From positions 77,127-126,676 of the forward strand of contig NW_019776056.1 in assembly GCF_001039355.2 (NCBI RefSeq): DNA of 49,550 bases, given 5' to 3'. Source of the DNA: Lingula anatina. Lineage: Eukaryota; Brachiopoda; Lingulata; Lingulida; Lingulidae. This document shows positions 11,409 to 23,915 of the stretch, piece after piece (the stretch's first letter is position 1; the number at the start of each line of letters is the position of its first letter). The notes beneath the pieces were generated by a model, which saw only the letters and a list, made by a program, of their open reading frames with translations, was not told the origin of the DNA and made no database searches. A program made the position numbers and the translations under genes.

Positions 11409-11505
11409 AAAGAAAGATACATTAAGCTGATTATTGGGTCTATCCAGTCCATAGGGTCCGTAAGTCTGTCGATTGGTGAAGAATTGCCGAATATTGAATA
11501 CCACA
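11409..11505 (-). pseudogene. Decayed fragment of the jacalin-like exon 4
   Basis: The minus strand reads VFNIRQFFTNRQTYGPYG, almost the same as the core of exon 4 of the PAN-jacalin genes at 24908 and 47287 (VFNILQFFTNRQTYGPYG). The similarity fades at both ends and no splice acceptor, remaining exons or stop fit, so it is an isolated exon remnant. It shows that further copies of this gene existed nearby. Confidence 0.8.
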
Positions 11506-12040
11506 TACCCTAAGTTCTAGATTTCAGTTTCGCCAGCTCGATCTTTAATTCATATAATAACCCATATCCACACAACTGAGTCTAGAAACTAGCGTAAGGC
11601 AGGGGGTGTGTTCAGCAAAATTTTGCATGGGGCGCTTTGAAATTTGGAAGTCATAAGCCTCGTACGTCACAGCTCTGTTCCGCCTGGAGCTGCCTTTCCC
11701 GCCTTACGCTGACGTTATCTCGTGCAGACGAGACAAAAGAGCAAAGTGGCTGACGCGGAGTTTGAAGTTTTACTAAGAATACCTTGCAATCACAACTCAG
11801 TGCCACAACGCAGGCACCTTTCTGCTTTAAAAACTGTTTTTTGGTGTAGCCATTGCGCAGTCCTTATGGTGGTATTGGACATACAGTGAACCTGTCAAAC
11901 TTGGCACACGGCAAGCAAGCGTATTGTGTTTATATCTTCAGGAGCAAATGTTTTTGATAATAAAAAAAATACAAAAACATGTGTTATGTCTTTTTTAAAT
12001 ACATTATTCATTTTTCAATTCACATCTTGAGCACAGTATA
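11506..12040. other. Intergenic; possible short hairpin element
   Basis: An imperfect inverted pair, TAGCGTAAGGCAGGGG (about 11590) and CCCGCCTTACGCTGACG (about 11698), may bound a ~135-bp element. Nothing else is recognised. Confidence 0.35.
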
Positions 12041-13464
12041 TACAGACTTGACATTTAATATGGAATATTTCAGTTTCGAAGGTGTGCCTAGGTAGAAATG
12101 CGTTCTTTTTTCAAAATACTAATATCTCATATAAGATATGTGAATGGAGAAGTGTGTAGTCAGGTGTGTCGCTTCCAATTAACTGAATACCAGGTTTGTT
12201 ACTCTGCTGCATTATGTAATATGAAGTAATTTAATTGGGTAGTGCTCCTTTGGGCAGGTCAAAGCTTGGCTTTGGCAAAGCACGGTTCTGTCAAAAAAGT
12301 ATCCATATGTCGGCAACTACTGCATAGAAGAATTTGAAATTTTGCATGCAAGTGGTCGGTTTTGCAGTGTGTAAAATGAGCTATGCAGTGCTTTGCAAGT
12401 TTGTTAATCTGTGGCAAAATGGCGCGAAAAAGACAGACATTGCCAGACAGCTAATTGCGCCAAACGAAACGGCCCGCACAGTTTTATAGAGTAATGCCCA
12501 GACTGATGTACCTACATAGAGACCACACCCAATGTATTAAAATCTTACCACCAGAGTACAGGACCCACTGTCTTTCAGGATATGCCGTTGCAACTAAACA
12601 AAAACCACCCAGTCCTTTCAGAATGAGGGGTAAATTGCCNAGGCCAACGACGAAGTGTGTGCCGCCTCTAAAGTGACTTAGGTCATTAACAGCGTCAGTA
12701 TTTGAAGTGGATACCACATTGGTGCCAAAACACCAATGGCAGTCATCGACGAAAACCTGAACCAGATTAAATAAAGGAATAATCTGGGAACCACTTGACT
12801 ATCATTTGATAGGGGGCACCTTAAGAACAATTTTAGGTTGTAGGGTGGAATTGCCGGTTCACACAGAGCACTTTTAATAACAGATTACTTAGAGAACCAA
12901 GGGAATGAACAGTTACCTTGGTCATCAAAACCGCCATATTTGAACCACGTAGACAATATGTGGGTAGGCCATTACTCGCCAAATGAATGGCCTACATGTC
13001 CTACAACAAAACTGGGCCAAAGTGGACAGATTTCGACCGATGCCTGGAATGTTATTCCAGATTGAACTCTAAAAACATATCCCAAGGAATGCCTTGCCGC
13101 TTGAGAGCGCTGGTAGCAGCCAGAAGAGGTCAGGCGTAACAGCGCCTGTTACTGTGACTAGAGAATGACATGAGGGTCCTTTGTGGAGCGTGTAACTCTT
13201 TTACAGACAATAATTTGGAAAATATGGAGATCTAAAATATCTCATTTAATGGTTGCCGTATGAAGTAGAAAAGGCAATGTGTTTTTGTTTGCTTTTCTGG
13301 CGAATTCCATTAATGAACTGATGTCACAATGACATCAAAGAGATAATTAAAAGTTATTAGAACACGATTTTAATCCTTATTTTCATTTATCAGTCAGTAA
13401 AATAGGAAAAAAACTGATGAAAAATGATTTGGAAAAATATTCCATATTAAATGTCAAGTCTGTA
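12041..13464 (+). mobile_element. Tc1-like DNA transposon relic with ~30-bp terminal inverted repeats
   Basis: The ends match in inverted orientation (TACAGACTTGACATTTAAT... at the left, ...ATTAAATGTCAAGTCTGTA at the right). Frames broken by stops carry transposase-like pieces: an N-terminal stretch near 12400-12480 (NLWQNGAKKTDIARQLIAPN) and a C-terminal stretch near 13060-13140 (SQGMPCRLRALVAARRGQA) resembling the usual Tc1 ending around SMPRRxxAVIAARGG. The relic is heavily mutated and has an N at 12640. A solo right end of the same family lies at about 28140-28345. Confidence 0.65.
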
Positions 13465-13719
13465 CAATTAAACAAATAAAATAAATAAATATGCTCTACG
13501 TTTCATTTTCGACTTAATACATTCAACTGCAGATTCACTGCCAAGCAGTTCCTTTGATTAACGAATACTCTAGATTGTTCCTCAGGGGCACTGTAAAGCT
13601 ACCACATCATAAAAAGTTATAGTGAACAAGCTAGCTTTTTAGTGCCCTGACACTCAGGGCACCCATAGTCTCCCTATTCAAAATTCACAGGCACCCCGCC
13701 ACCAAGGAAATGAACAGTA
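13465..13719. other. AT-rich spacer before the tandem array
   Basis: No feature recognised. Confidence 0.3.
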
Positions 13720-16700
13720 AAGTTTCAAGTTTTTGGACTGTTCATTGGCTGCACACCCGCTGAGTTGCATTTGCTTAATTGAGGAAACAAATTTTAGATG
13801 AAATAAGTTATCAAGTATTTACTACGCTCTTTTAGCTTCGTGATTGGACAAAGAGACGAGAGCACCGTAGAGGAAAGCTTTATGATGCTCTCCTGGTTTA
13901 TGGATGTTTCTTTCAAGGATCGTTTTATTGCCATTTGTTTCATAACGATAATGTCATGGAATCATCAAAACGCATGTTCCAGTGGGTTGTTCTTTTCAGT
14001 CGGCTGTTTCAAATAAATTGGACATTTTCAATGACATATTCAAAATGCATCATTTCAAATAGATCTCCAAAAAATGAAAAATGCCAGGATTGCATCCCTT
14101 AAAGGGTTGAACTCTATAGGATGTTGTTTCAAAACGTATTTGACTTGCGGGGCGTCGCATTATTTGAAAGGAAATACACTGCATATACAAATTACACTTT
14201 TCGTGTAAACAAGAATCTCTGTGTTCGTCGAAAGGGCTAATCAGAGCGTTTCTAAATGATTTCAGGTCAAAATTTGACTTTCTAAATTCCATATTAGATC
14301 TTAAACATTGATAAAAAGCAAATCTTTGTCAACTAATGAAGGAGTATTTTGCTCGACTATTATCCACTTCAGAACTACAACTGTTATCGTAAGAACGCTC
14401 AGTCGCAGTTGCTAAATTGAGGAAACAAATTATATATGAAATAAGTTATCAAGTATTTATTACGCTCTTTTAGCTTCGTGATTGGACAAAGAGACGAGAG
14501 CACCGTAGAGGAAAGCTTTATGATGCTCTCCTGGTTAATGTATGTTTCTTTCAATGCTCGTTTTATTCCCATTTGTTTCATAACAATAATACCATGGAAT
14601 CATCACTGTATATCTAAAACGCATGTTCCAGTGGGTTGTTCTTTTCAGTCGGCTGTTTCAAATAAATCTGACATTTTCAATGAGATATTCAAAATGCATC
14701 ATTTCAAATAGATCTTCAAAAAATAAAAAATACCAAGATTGCATCCCTTAAAGGGTTGAACTCTATAGGATGTTGTTTCAGAACGTATTTGACTTGCGGA
14801 TGTCGCATTAATAGAAAGGGAAAACACTGCATATACAAATTACACTTTTCGTGTAAACAAGAATCTCTGTGTTTGTCGTAAGGGCTAATCAGAACGTTTC
14901 TAAATGGTATCGAGTCAAAATGTAACTTTCTAAATTCCATATTAGATCTTTAATATTGATAAAAAGCAAATCTTTGTCAACTATAGAAGGAATATTTTGC
15001 TCGACTATTCTCCACTTTAGAACTACAACTGTTATCGTTAGAACGCTCAGTCGCATTTGCTAAATTGAGGAAACAAATTTTAGATGAAATAAGTTACCAA
15101 GTAGGCCCCTATTTATTACGCTCTTTTAGCTTCGTGATTGAACAAAGAAAAGAGAATGCATCCCTTAAAGGGTTGAACTCTATAGGATGTTGTTTCAAAA
15201 CGTATTTGACTTTCGGGGCATCGCATTAATAGAAAGGGAAAACACTGCATATACAAATTACACTTTTCGTGTAAACAAGAATCTCTGTGTTCGTCGCAAG
15301 GGCTGATCAGAGCGATTCTAAATGATTTTAAGTCAAAATGTGACTTTCTAAATTCCATATTACATCTTAAACATTGATAAAAAGCAAATCTTTGTCAACT
15401 AATGAAGTAGTATTTTGCTCAACAATTCTACACTTTAAAACCACAACGGTTATCGTAACATCGGGTTCGGGGGTCTGTCGCCGTCCAGAGGCGCACAGAA
15501 ATGCCATTTAGGTAGAAAGTCTCAACTTTTTATGTTATCTGGCGCCATTCTCGAAAAAATCCATTTTACACAAAAACAATGATAGCCGAACGCACACGTG
15601 TGCTGATAGTCCATTTTGTCAAAACCCATTAAGAGGTAAATATGACAGCCATGGAAGCTTATGTTTTATCTACTTTTCCATTTAATACAAATTAGGACTA
15701 GGAATTGCAATTTTTCACGCCTGCTTATTTTTTATGAATTTTCCTTCACGGGCCTCTGCTATTCTCATCATTATTGGTCGTCAATCATAGAATAACACTT
15801 GACGCAGGCAAATTACAACATGGATCATGTATAATAGCTGATAGTTTTATTGGCTCTGGCAGTTCACTGAAGAGTTTCAGTTTTTGTGAACGTTTCCTCT
15901 TCATTGGTCCGTTTGGGGCAATACTGAGGTTATTTGATATCAATGAGCTTTCAATAATAATGCAGGAAATGACCGCACCATCTATCTGTGGTGGTAAGCA
16001 AACGAACCCAGAAATGAAATATCGATTAGTTGTTGGCCCTTGACATAATCTTCAGGTCGTTACAGATTCCAAAGGATACAAACTGACACAGAATTCAACT
16101 CAAAGTCAAATTGCCTACACATAATAGGCCTCGTATACATTTGTTATTGGTTGTCCGGTGAACTCCTACTTATCGTTATTCACCTTCAGTATAAAGAGCC
16201 AAAACCGCACATTTTCAAAGCCCATCCATCCCCTGGATAATTAGACGTACATTTGGTAAATTGCTGTGTGGTCTCTGCTGCCGAGGGAATGAACATTAAA
16301 GTTTTCAATAGTTTTTGGACTGTTCACATGGCTGCACACCCGCTCAGTCGCATTTGCTAAATTGAGGAAACACATATTAATTTTTTGGCCGAAACGAAGA
16401 GTTATTATCCCTTTAAATTTTAGATGAAATAACTTATGAAGTATTTTTTACGCCACTTTAGCTTCCGTGATTGAACAAAGAGACGAGAGCATCGTAGAGG
16501 AAAGCTTTATGATGGTCTCCTGGTTAATGCATGTTTCTTTCAATGATCGTTTTATTGCCATTTGTTTCATAACGATAATAACATGGAATCATCACTGTTT
16601 ATCTAAAACGCATGTTTCAGTGGGTTGTTCTTCTCAGTTAGTTGTTTCAAATAAATTGGACATTTCCAAAATGCATAATTTCAAGTACATCTCCAAAAAA

Positions 16701-19462
16701 TGAAAAATGTCATGATTGTATCCCTAAAAGGGTTGAACTCTATAGTATATTGTTTCAAATCGTATTTGACTTGCGGGGCGTTGCATTATTAGAAAGGGAA
16801 AACATTGCCTATACATATTACGCTTTTCGTATAAACAAGAATCTGTGTTCGTCGCATGGGCTGATCAGAGCGTTTCTTAACGATTTCAAGTCAAAATTTG
16901 ACTTTCTAAATTCCATATTAGATCTTTAACATTGATAAAAATAAATCTTTGTCATCTAATGAAGGAACATTTTGCTCGACTATTCTCCACTTCAGAACCA
17001 CAACTGTTAGCTTAAGTACGCTCAGTCGCATTTGCTTAATTGAGGAAACAAATTGTAGATGAAATAAGTTTTAGGCCCCTTTAGCTTCAGTGATTGAACA
17101 AAGAGACGAGAGCCCCATAGAGGAAAGCTTCATGATGCTCTCCTGGTTAATGCATGTTTCTTTCAATGAACGTTTTATTGCCATTTGTTTCATAACGATA
17201 ATGACATAGAATCATCACTTAAAGGCATGTTCCAGTGGGTTGTTCTTTTCAGTCGGTTGTTTCAAATAAATTGGACATTTTCAATGACATATTCAAAATG
17301 CATCATTTCAAATACATCTCCAAAAATAAAAAAAAAATGTCATGATTGCATCCCTAAAATGGCATTAACTCTACAGGATATTATTTCAAAACGTTTATTT
17401 TTCTTTGCGTCATTTCAAATACATCATTTCAAATACATTTTAAAATCTGAAAAATGTCATATTTGCATCCCTAAAAGGGTTGAACTCTATGGGACGTTGT
17501 TTCAAAACGTATTTGACTTGCGGGGCATCGCATTAATAGAAAGAGGAAACATTGCATAACCATATTACATTTTCGTGTAAACAAGATTCTGTGTGTTCGT
17601 CGCAAGGGCTGATCAGAGCGTTTCATAATGATTTCAAGTCAAAATTTGACTTTCTAAGCACCATATTAGATCTTAAACATTGCTAAAATGCAAATCTTTG
17701 TCAACTGATGGAGGAACATTTTGCTCGACCATTCTCCACTTCAGAACCACAACTGTTATCGTAAGAAGGGGTTCGGGGGTCTGTCGCCGACCATCATTAT
17801 TGGTCGTCAATCATAGAATAACACTTGACGCAGGCAAATTACAACATGAATCATGTATACTAGACTGATAGTTTTATTGTCTCTGGCAGTTCACTGAAGA
17901 GTTTCAGTTTTTGTGAACGTTTCCTCTTCATTGCTCTGTTTGGAGCAATACTGAGGTGATTTGATATCAATGAGCTTCCAATAATAATGCAGGAAATGAC
18001 CGCACCATCTATCTGTGGTGGTAAACAAACGAACCCAGAAATGAAATATCGATTAGTTGTTGGCCGTTGACATGATCTTTCCGTCATTACAGGTTTCAAA
18101 GGATGCAAACTGACACAGAATTCAACTCAAAGTCAAATTGCCTACACATAATAGGCCTGGTATACATTTGTTATTGGTTGTCCGGTGAACTCCTACTCGT
18201 CGGTTTTCACCTTCGTTATAAAGAGCCAAAAGCTTACATTTACATAGCCCATGAACATTAACGTTTTCAACAGTTTTTTGGACTGTTCACATGGCTGCAC
18301 ACCCGCTCAGTCGCATTTGCTAAATTGAGGAAAGAAATTTTAGATGAAATAAGTTATCAACTATTTTTTTTCGCCCCTTTAGCTTTTGTGATTGAACAAA
18401 GAGACGAGAGCATCGTAGAGGAAAGCTTTATGATGCTCTCCTGGTTAATGGATGTTTCTTTCAATGATCGTTTTATTGCCATTTGTTTCATAACGATAAT
18501 GATATGGAATCATCACTGTATATCTAAAACGCATGTTCCAGTGGGTTGTTCTTTTCAGTCTGTTGTTTCAAATAAATTGGACATTTTCAATGACATATTC
18601 AAAATGCATCATTTCAAATACATCTCCAAAAAATGAAAAATGCATCATTTTAAATACATCTCTAAAAATGAAAAATGCCATGATTGCATCCATAAAAGGG
18701 TTGAACTTTATAGGATGTTGTTTCAAAACGTATTTGACTTGCGGGGCGTCGCATTAACCCAAAGGGAAAACATTGCATATCCAGATTACACTGCTCGTGT
18801 AAACAAGAATCCCTGTGTTCGTCGCAAGGGCTGATCAGAGCGTTTCTAAATGATTTCAAGTCAAAATTTGACTTTTTAAATTCCATATTAGAACTTAAAA
18901 ATTAATAAAAACATATATTTGTCAACTAATGAAGGAACATTTTGCTGGACTATTCTCCACTACAGAACTACAACTGTTATCGTAAGGACGCTCAGTCGCA
19001 TTTGCTAAATTGAGGAAACAAATTTTAGATGAAATAAGTTATCAACTATTTTTTACGCCCCTTTAGCTTCCGTGATTGAACAAAGAGACGAGAGCATCGT
19101 AGAGGAAAGCTTTATAATGCTCTCCTGGTTAATGGATGTTTCTTTCAATGATCGTTTTATTGCCATTTGTTTCATAACGATAATGAAATGGAATCATCAC
19201 TGTATATCTAAAACGCATGTTCCAGTGGGTTGTTCTTTTCAGTCTGTTGTTTCAAATAAATTGGACATTTTCAATGACATATTCAAAATGCATCATTTCA
19301 AATACATCTCCAAAAAATGAAAAGTGCCATGGTTGCATCCCTGAAACGGGTTTCACTCTATAGGATGTTGTTTCAAAACGCATATTTTTCTTTGCGGGGC
19401 GTCGCATTAATAGAAAAGGACAACACCGCATATCCAGATTACACTTTTCCGTGTAAATCACT
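13720..19462 (+). repeat. Higher-order tandem array: seven ~640-bp A units and two B blocks
   Basis: A units start at the CAGTYGCATTTGCT motif: about 13761, 14400, 15049 (internally deleted), 16344, 17022, 18307 and 18992 (cut short). B blocks at 15458-16343 and 17761-18306 share the segment from about 15770 to 16200; B1 carries ~290 bp absent from B2. A common leader (TTTTTGGACTGTTCA, GGCTGCACACCCGCT) precedes A1, A4 and A6, so the order is leader-A-A-A-B, leader-A-A-B, leader-A-A. Units differ by substitutions and small indels. Short frames stay open in several units on both strands but match no known protein. Confidence 0.85.
16386..16416 (-). repeat. Solo terminal repeat of the TTAAAGGGATAATAACTCTTCG family
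   Basis: A 31-bp insertion in A unit 4, between the GAGGAAACA and ATTTTAGATG motifs that adjoin in the other units. It is the reverse complement of the terminal repeat of the elements at 38234-38858 and 46277-46614. It looks like the scar or tip of a transposon. Confidence 0.65.
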
Positions 19463-20319
19463 GTGTTGCGGAGGCCGTGGAGGTCGTAGAGGTAGAGGAA
19501 AGTCTGCCTTGCGAGTCGCAAGGGCCACATGAGATGTCCTTTCAAGCAGGGACGCTAATTACAAGGAGCGATGGCCGTGAAAATTGTACTCATTTCTTGT
19601 GTTTGTCTTGCTTCCTGTGTACGTGGCGCACACTCACCACTTACGAAGGGAATGCAACGCACGGCGAAAGAAGTGCCCTTTTGCGTCAGTGTTACTTCAC
19701 ACTTGCCTCACACGTTTGTGTTGACGTACTGACGGCGTACATCAGTTTTGCTTCCCGTTCTCTTCTTCTTTCTTCTTCCCCCTCCCTTTTTTCTACTATG
19801 TAAGCTTCTTTCTCCCGCCTTTTAGAGGTATATTAGAAACTAAATTGAGCAGAAATTTGAAATTTTTGAAAATTGTTGTACACATTAAACAGTCGATGTT
19901 CATTGTAAAGACACGAGCGTGCTTAGTGAGCACGCCTTTTATACACCAGGCGTGGAGGTGACGCACGTGCGACGCATTCCTGGTGTGCTCTCGACTTTGT
20001 TCGTTAGTTGTGAGGACGTGCATCTTTACTTAACACGCAAAGGGCACTTGCTCCTTCATTGCTTACGACGTGCGTCTTGCACAACGCGCGTCTCACCTGC
20101 TAACTCCGTGCGAGGAGAACAAAGTACGCTTGCGGCCTCGCCGTTCGCAGGCTATTCGTAGAATCTTTTGGACATGTCCAACATCCTCCGCACGTGCTTA
20201 CGGGCTGTCTGCGAACTCGAAATTTCGTAAGAAGGACTTGCGTGGAACATGAGATTCTGCGCAAAATTTGGACGCAAACAGCCCGTAAGAGCCCGTACGG
20301 CCGGTTGTGACAGAGGCTT
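19463..20319 (+). mobile_element. Second copy of the 9740-10627 element, 5' truncated
   Basis: It matches from TGTTGCGGAGGCCGTGG onward in the same orientation as the first copy and ends in the same ...TTGTGACAGAGGCTT. It joins the last A unit of the array at CTGTGTTG, a short stretch shared by both parents, so the join may be an illegitimate recombination point. It carries a 25-bp internal insertion relative to copy 1 near 19665. No coding call. Confidence 0.75.
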
Positions 20320-20379
20320 TACTTTGGTACTATCATGAATGAAACTGGTCTGCAAACAAATGAAATCTTTTCAACAAAT

Positions 20380-20557
20380 AGGCTTCGTTCACATGAAAAA
20401 TCGATTTTCTAAAAAAATATATATTTTCTATTCGCGGTATCTTGTGATCACGGTCTGTGCCCTGAATACCCCGCGGCTAGGCTCGGAGTGATCACAAGAT
20501 AACGCGAATAGAAAATACGTTTTTAGAAAATAGATTTTTCATGTGAACGGAGTCTAA
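20380..20557. mobile_element. 178-bp hairpin MITE
   Basis: Arms of ~70 bp are nearly complementary: CGTTCACATGAAAAATCGAT at the left pairs with ATAGATTTTTCATGTGAACG at the right, and further in CTATTCGCGGTATCTTGTGA pairs with TCACAAGATAACGCGAATAG. The loop is GC-rich. Typical of a miniature inverted-repeat element. Confidence 0.8.
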
Positions 20558-22120
20558 GAGAGAAACAACTATGGTCTAAACGTGTTGTTGCTGCCGCTTC
20601 TATTCCGCCTTAGGGCGAAGGATGATGATGACGAACAAGTTTTTTACGCGGAAATTTTTGAATATCTAAATACCTCAGGTTTTAAAAAAATAAATAATAA
20701 AACTTAAAATTCTTACAGTTTAATCATAAAAAAAGATTTTAACTGAAATGTGTGCCCTTGCATCAAAGGCACGACTTCATTTTCGTTTAAATTGTAACGT
20801 TCTACTTGCGCGAACTGTGGCCCGTGCTGCTACAGTATTTCAGTATGTTGCGTTTTTTTTTTTTTTTTTTTTTTTTTACTTCACGAGCCCACTTCTACCC
20901 AAGACATCTTGAAGGATATTGTAGCCCTTTATTATCATCCAATTTCCGAAAATGACCATTTCATTTTCCTGTATCTTACTATTAAATAACGCATCTACAT
21001 GTATATTTGTGCTGGTTTGAAATTATGAGCCCCTAATTGCAGAAACCAAGACATTATTTCGCTTTATCAACGGTAACATCTGAACTAAGAATTGTAAAGA
21101 AAATCGCTGGCACGATTTTGTAATACTAAATGGTGTCATTAAATCGGCGTTACAACGGTGATCGTGGGTGCTTAGGTAAAAGAACATTTTAAGAAAACCA
21201 ATTTTTCAGTTTTTACCCTAAAAAAATCGCAATTATGATATTACCCGTAAGATGGCATATGTGAAAATGTTCATTGAAGATTTATTTCTCACTCACAATA
21301 ATGTTACATACATTGTATGTAAGGCAGTAAATAAGGAGTTTTGGGCGAAGGGTGACAATATCTTTTACAGCATTGACAATTTATAAACAACTTGACTCAG
21401 TACGCACGCTTGTTTTACTACCGTGCTTATTTTGAAACACATTTTTACCTTTTACATACCAGAAAGACGCTTCACTGTCACGAATCTTCTTCAAAAGTTG
21501 CGACAATAAAATACAGCCTTAATGGCTCTTCTAAGTTGCTGCCAGGACTGTTTTGGAAAACATATTTTGCGTTGAATCAAATTAGACAGTGCACACTAAA
21601 GTCCTCCTTATATACCGGGTATCATTAAGTTAACTTATCATTAAGTTAATTCTCTTTCAATTTTCTCCGTGAAGTCGACTACCAGAGCGAAAAAGTCCGA
21701 AGTTGTTTTCATGCACTCTCAACTCAACCAGTCCTTCTTCGTTCACTGTCGGAGTTGGAATAGGCGAGAGTTACTCTCACAAAAATTCAATGAAGTGCTA
21801 TTCCTGCCACTCATTTATCTGGAGCTAGTTTGGACATGAATTTAGTACTTAATAATATACCGTAATCGACAATTCTAGTGAGGTGAGGTCTACATAAGTA
21901 TATACATAATGCATATATTGTTTCGGTTCAGAGTACCCCTTGACGCCGGCAAAAATCAATGGTACAATTTAGAATTTAACAATTTATTAAATTAACAAAA
22001 TCAACCAAACAAGTGTAATTTTACAGAGATACATTTAAATTGTTATTATCATGTTACTTGTTCTTAAAAATCCTTCATTCAAACTTTAACAGTTTCTCCA
22101 AGTGCGCCCGACGGCAGTCC
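20558..22120. other. Intergenic; poly-T run and a short direct repeat
   Basis: Poly-T at about 20850-20877 and a doubled ATCATTAAGTTAA at about 21620-21647. No exon recognised. Confidence 0.35.
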
Positions 22121-22272
22121 AACACATAATATGTGGACCCTAATGGACCAGATTTCAACATAGAACAAGCAGTTTCCGTCCACAAAGCACAAGTCGGATA
22201 CTGTAGTGCGGTCGTTGATACGGGAGAGATGTCGTCTGCGGGCTGCGGTTGTCGTCTGCTGCCTAGTGACAC
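22121..22272 (+). pseudogene. Fragment of the type II C-type lectin exon 2
   Basis: The plus strand (TATGTGGACCC..., GTTTCCGTCCACAAAG, TAGTGCGGTCGTTGATACGG, GTTGTCGTCTGCTGCCTA) matches the part of exon 2 of the lectin gene at 30754-35291 that codes for the juxtamembrane and membrane segment, in inverted orientation to that gene. The frame is shifted and there is no lectin domain nearby, so it is a partial, dead copy. Confidence 0.75.
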
Positions 22273-22671
22273 ATACCATCGCTTTCAGATTTATCTTTGT
22301 AACAAGTCACACGTGCACAAATCGATCGTCTGCCATACTGTTACCAGGTGAGTTGTGTTCTTTTCCCTGCCAAACTTAAGCGTATATAATAAGTTTGTTG
22401 TTTTTGTTTTTATTCAATTGCAATAAGCAGCTGTAAACTTAAAATTTGAAAGGTTATCGATTATATTGCCTTAAATACAAATCAAGCTACACACGTAGAA
22501 ATAAGTTTTCCGGAATCATGAAAAGTCTTTGAACGTGGAGCTCCCACAAGGCAATTTACATTGTCGAGAGTGAAAAGGGACAGGGGATATCCGACAGAAA
22601 TTCCCAGAAACAAGTTTGAATACTTGTTTTGAATTAAGGAACATAAGGATATAGAATCTATTATGGGCATA
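22273..22671. other. Intergenic, nothing recognised
   Basis: No exon or repeat assigned. Confidence 0.3.
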
Positions 22672-23915
22672 TATTGCACTTTGAAGCTATTCAGAACAGC
22701 AGATCCGAGGGTCCTCTCATCCACGGATCAATTGAAAGAACCGACTAATCCGCTGATGTTCTCCGCGCTTCCACACTCACCGTCCTTGCAGGGGTCTAAC
22801 AATGAAACATCGCAACCGTGATCCTTTTAATAGCGCGTGTGGAGGCTAGTTGACCATCAGGGCCCCGTTTCATCAATGCTGGATAGGCTGCCCTATGGAT
22901 AACACTATCCAAGGTATAAATCTCTTATCCTCTGTATTGTTATCCTCTGTATAAATTTGTGTTTCATAAAGGCTGGATAAACAGCATGATAGTAATCCAG
23001 TGGATAAAGATTTATCCAATACCATATTTGGAAAAAGACATTCCCATAATGCAGTTGGTTGCTATAAACATTATAAAAACCATGATAGTTGCTAACAAAA
23101 AAGTGATCTATACCATATTTGGAAAATAAATTACCCATAATAAACAATATTCTAAGTATATTTCAAGATGGTACGTTCATTAAAATAATGGGGAAAATAT
23201 CTATAGGATATTTTAGTGGCAGTGTCAAAAACACATCACATTGCATTAGTTGTGCCTCATGCAATGTTGTCAATGTGCAGTTGAAGGGCAAGGTCGTGAC
23301 ATACTTTCTAACAAAATGGCTGACTTGGCACGTTTGACAGATTCTGTCAATAGCAGTATAGAAATTTTCGTCGATTTGAAAGGTATGTTTTAGTAAAATA
23401 AAAGATAATTGATCTCTCACGGAGATTGCATGGGTTCTGTTCGTAGTAGGCGCAATGTCACGTTTGATAAAGTCTGTTATGTAATCTATTGATTCAGTAT
23501 AACTTAAAAAGCATCAAAAGCAAACACGTAGGGTCTTCTAAAATTCTCTTTCTTGCCATTTTACACCTGTGAAATCTCATAGGATTTGCTCCTGAAGCAA
23601 GCAGGTTCGCCATTTTTGATGATTTAATAGCATGACAGCAGATTTATCCCACCTATTTCGAGTGGACAACTTTATCCTCTGGATAAGCTGATTTATCCCC
23701 TGGATAACGCTATCCTCTGTTGATGAAACGCACTATTCTCTGAATAGCTCTATCCAGAGGATAGCGGCCATATTTATCCATAGGATAGTGCTATCCAGCC
23801 TTGATGAAACCGGGCCCAGCCGATTAGTCGGCTTTTCTTTCACGTAGGGTTCGCCATGTTTTGATCCGTGGAACAGATCCTCGGATTTTCTGTTCTGAAT
23901 GTGCTCTTTGAGAGC
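22672..23915. mobile_element. Outer inverted-repeat element enclosing a second one
   Basis: Left arm about 22672-22757 (ATTCAGAACAGCAGATCCGA, CCACGGATCAA, CCGACTAATCCGCT) is matched in reverse by the right arm at about 23815-23915 (AGCCGATTAGTCGGCT, TTGATCCGTGG, TTTTCTGTTCTGAAT). Arms of a related kind bound the element at 30655-30788. The 22860-23817 element lies between the arms. Confidence 0.55.
22860..23817. mobile_element. GGGCCCCGTTTCATCA inverted-repeat element (~960 bp)
   Basis: The left end, GGGCCCCGTTTCATCAATGC, and the reversed right end, GGGCCCGGTTTCATCAAGGC, are inverted repeats followed by repeated GGATAG/GGATAA motifs on both sides (sub-terminal repeats). No coding potential. 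Elements with this kind of end are abundant in several marine invertebrates; that statement is from general knowledge. A related end lies at the right edge of the window (49422). Confidence 0.75.

Noticed and set aside
14478-19320. Recurring ~78-codon frames in the tandem array (both strands)
   Set aside because: Open in several units, but on both strands at once, with amino-acid changes spread evenly and no known domain; best explained by the repeat itself.
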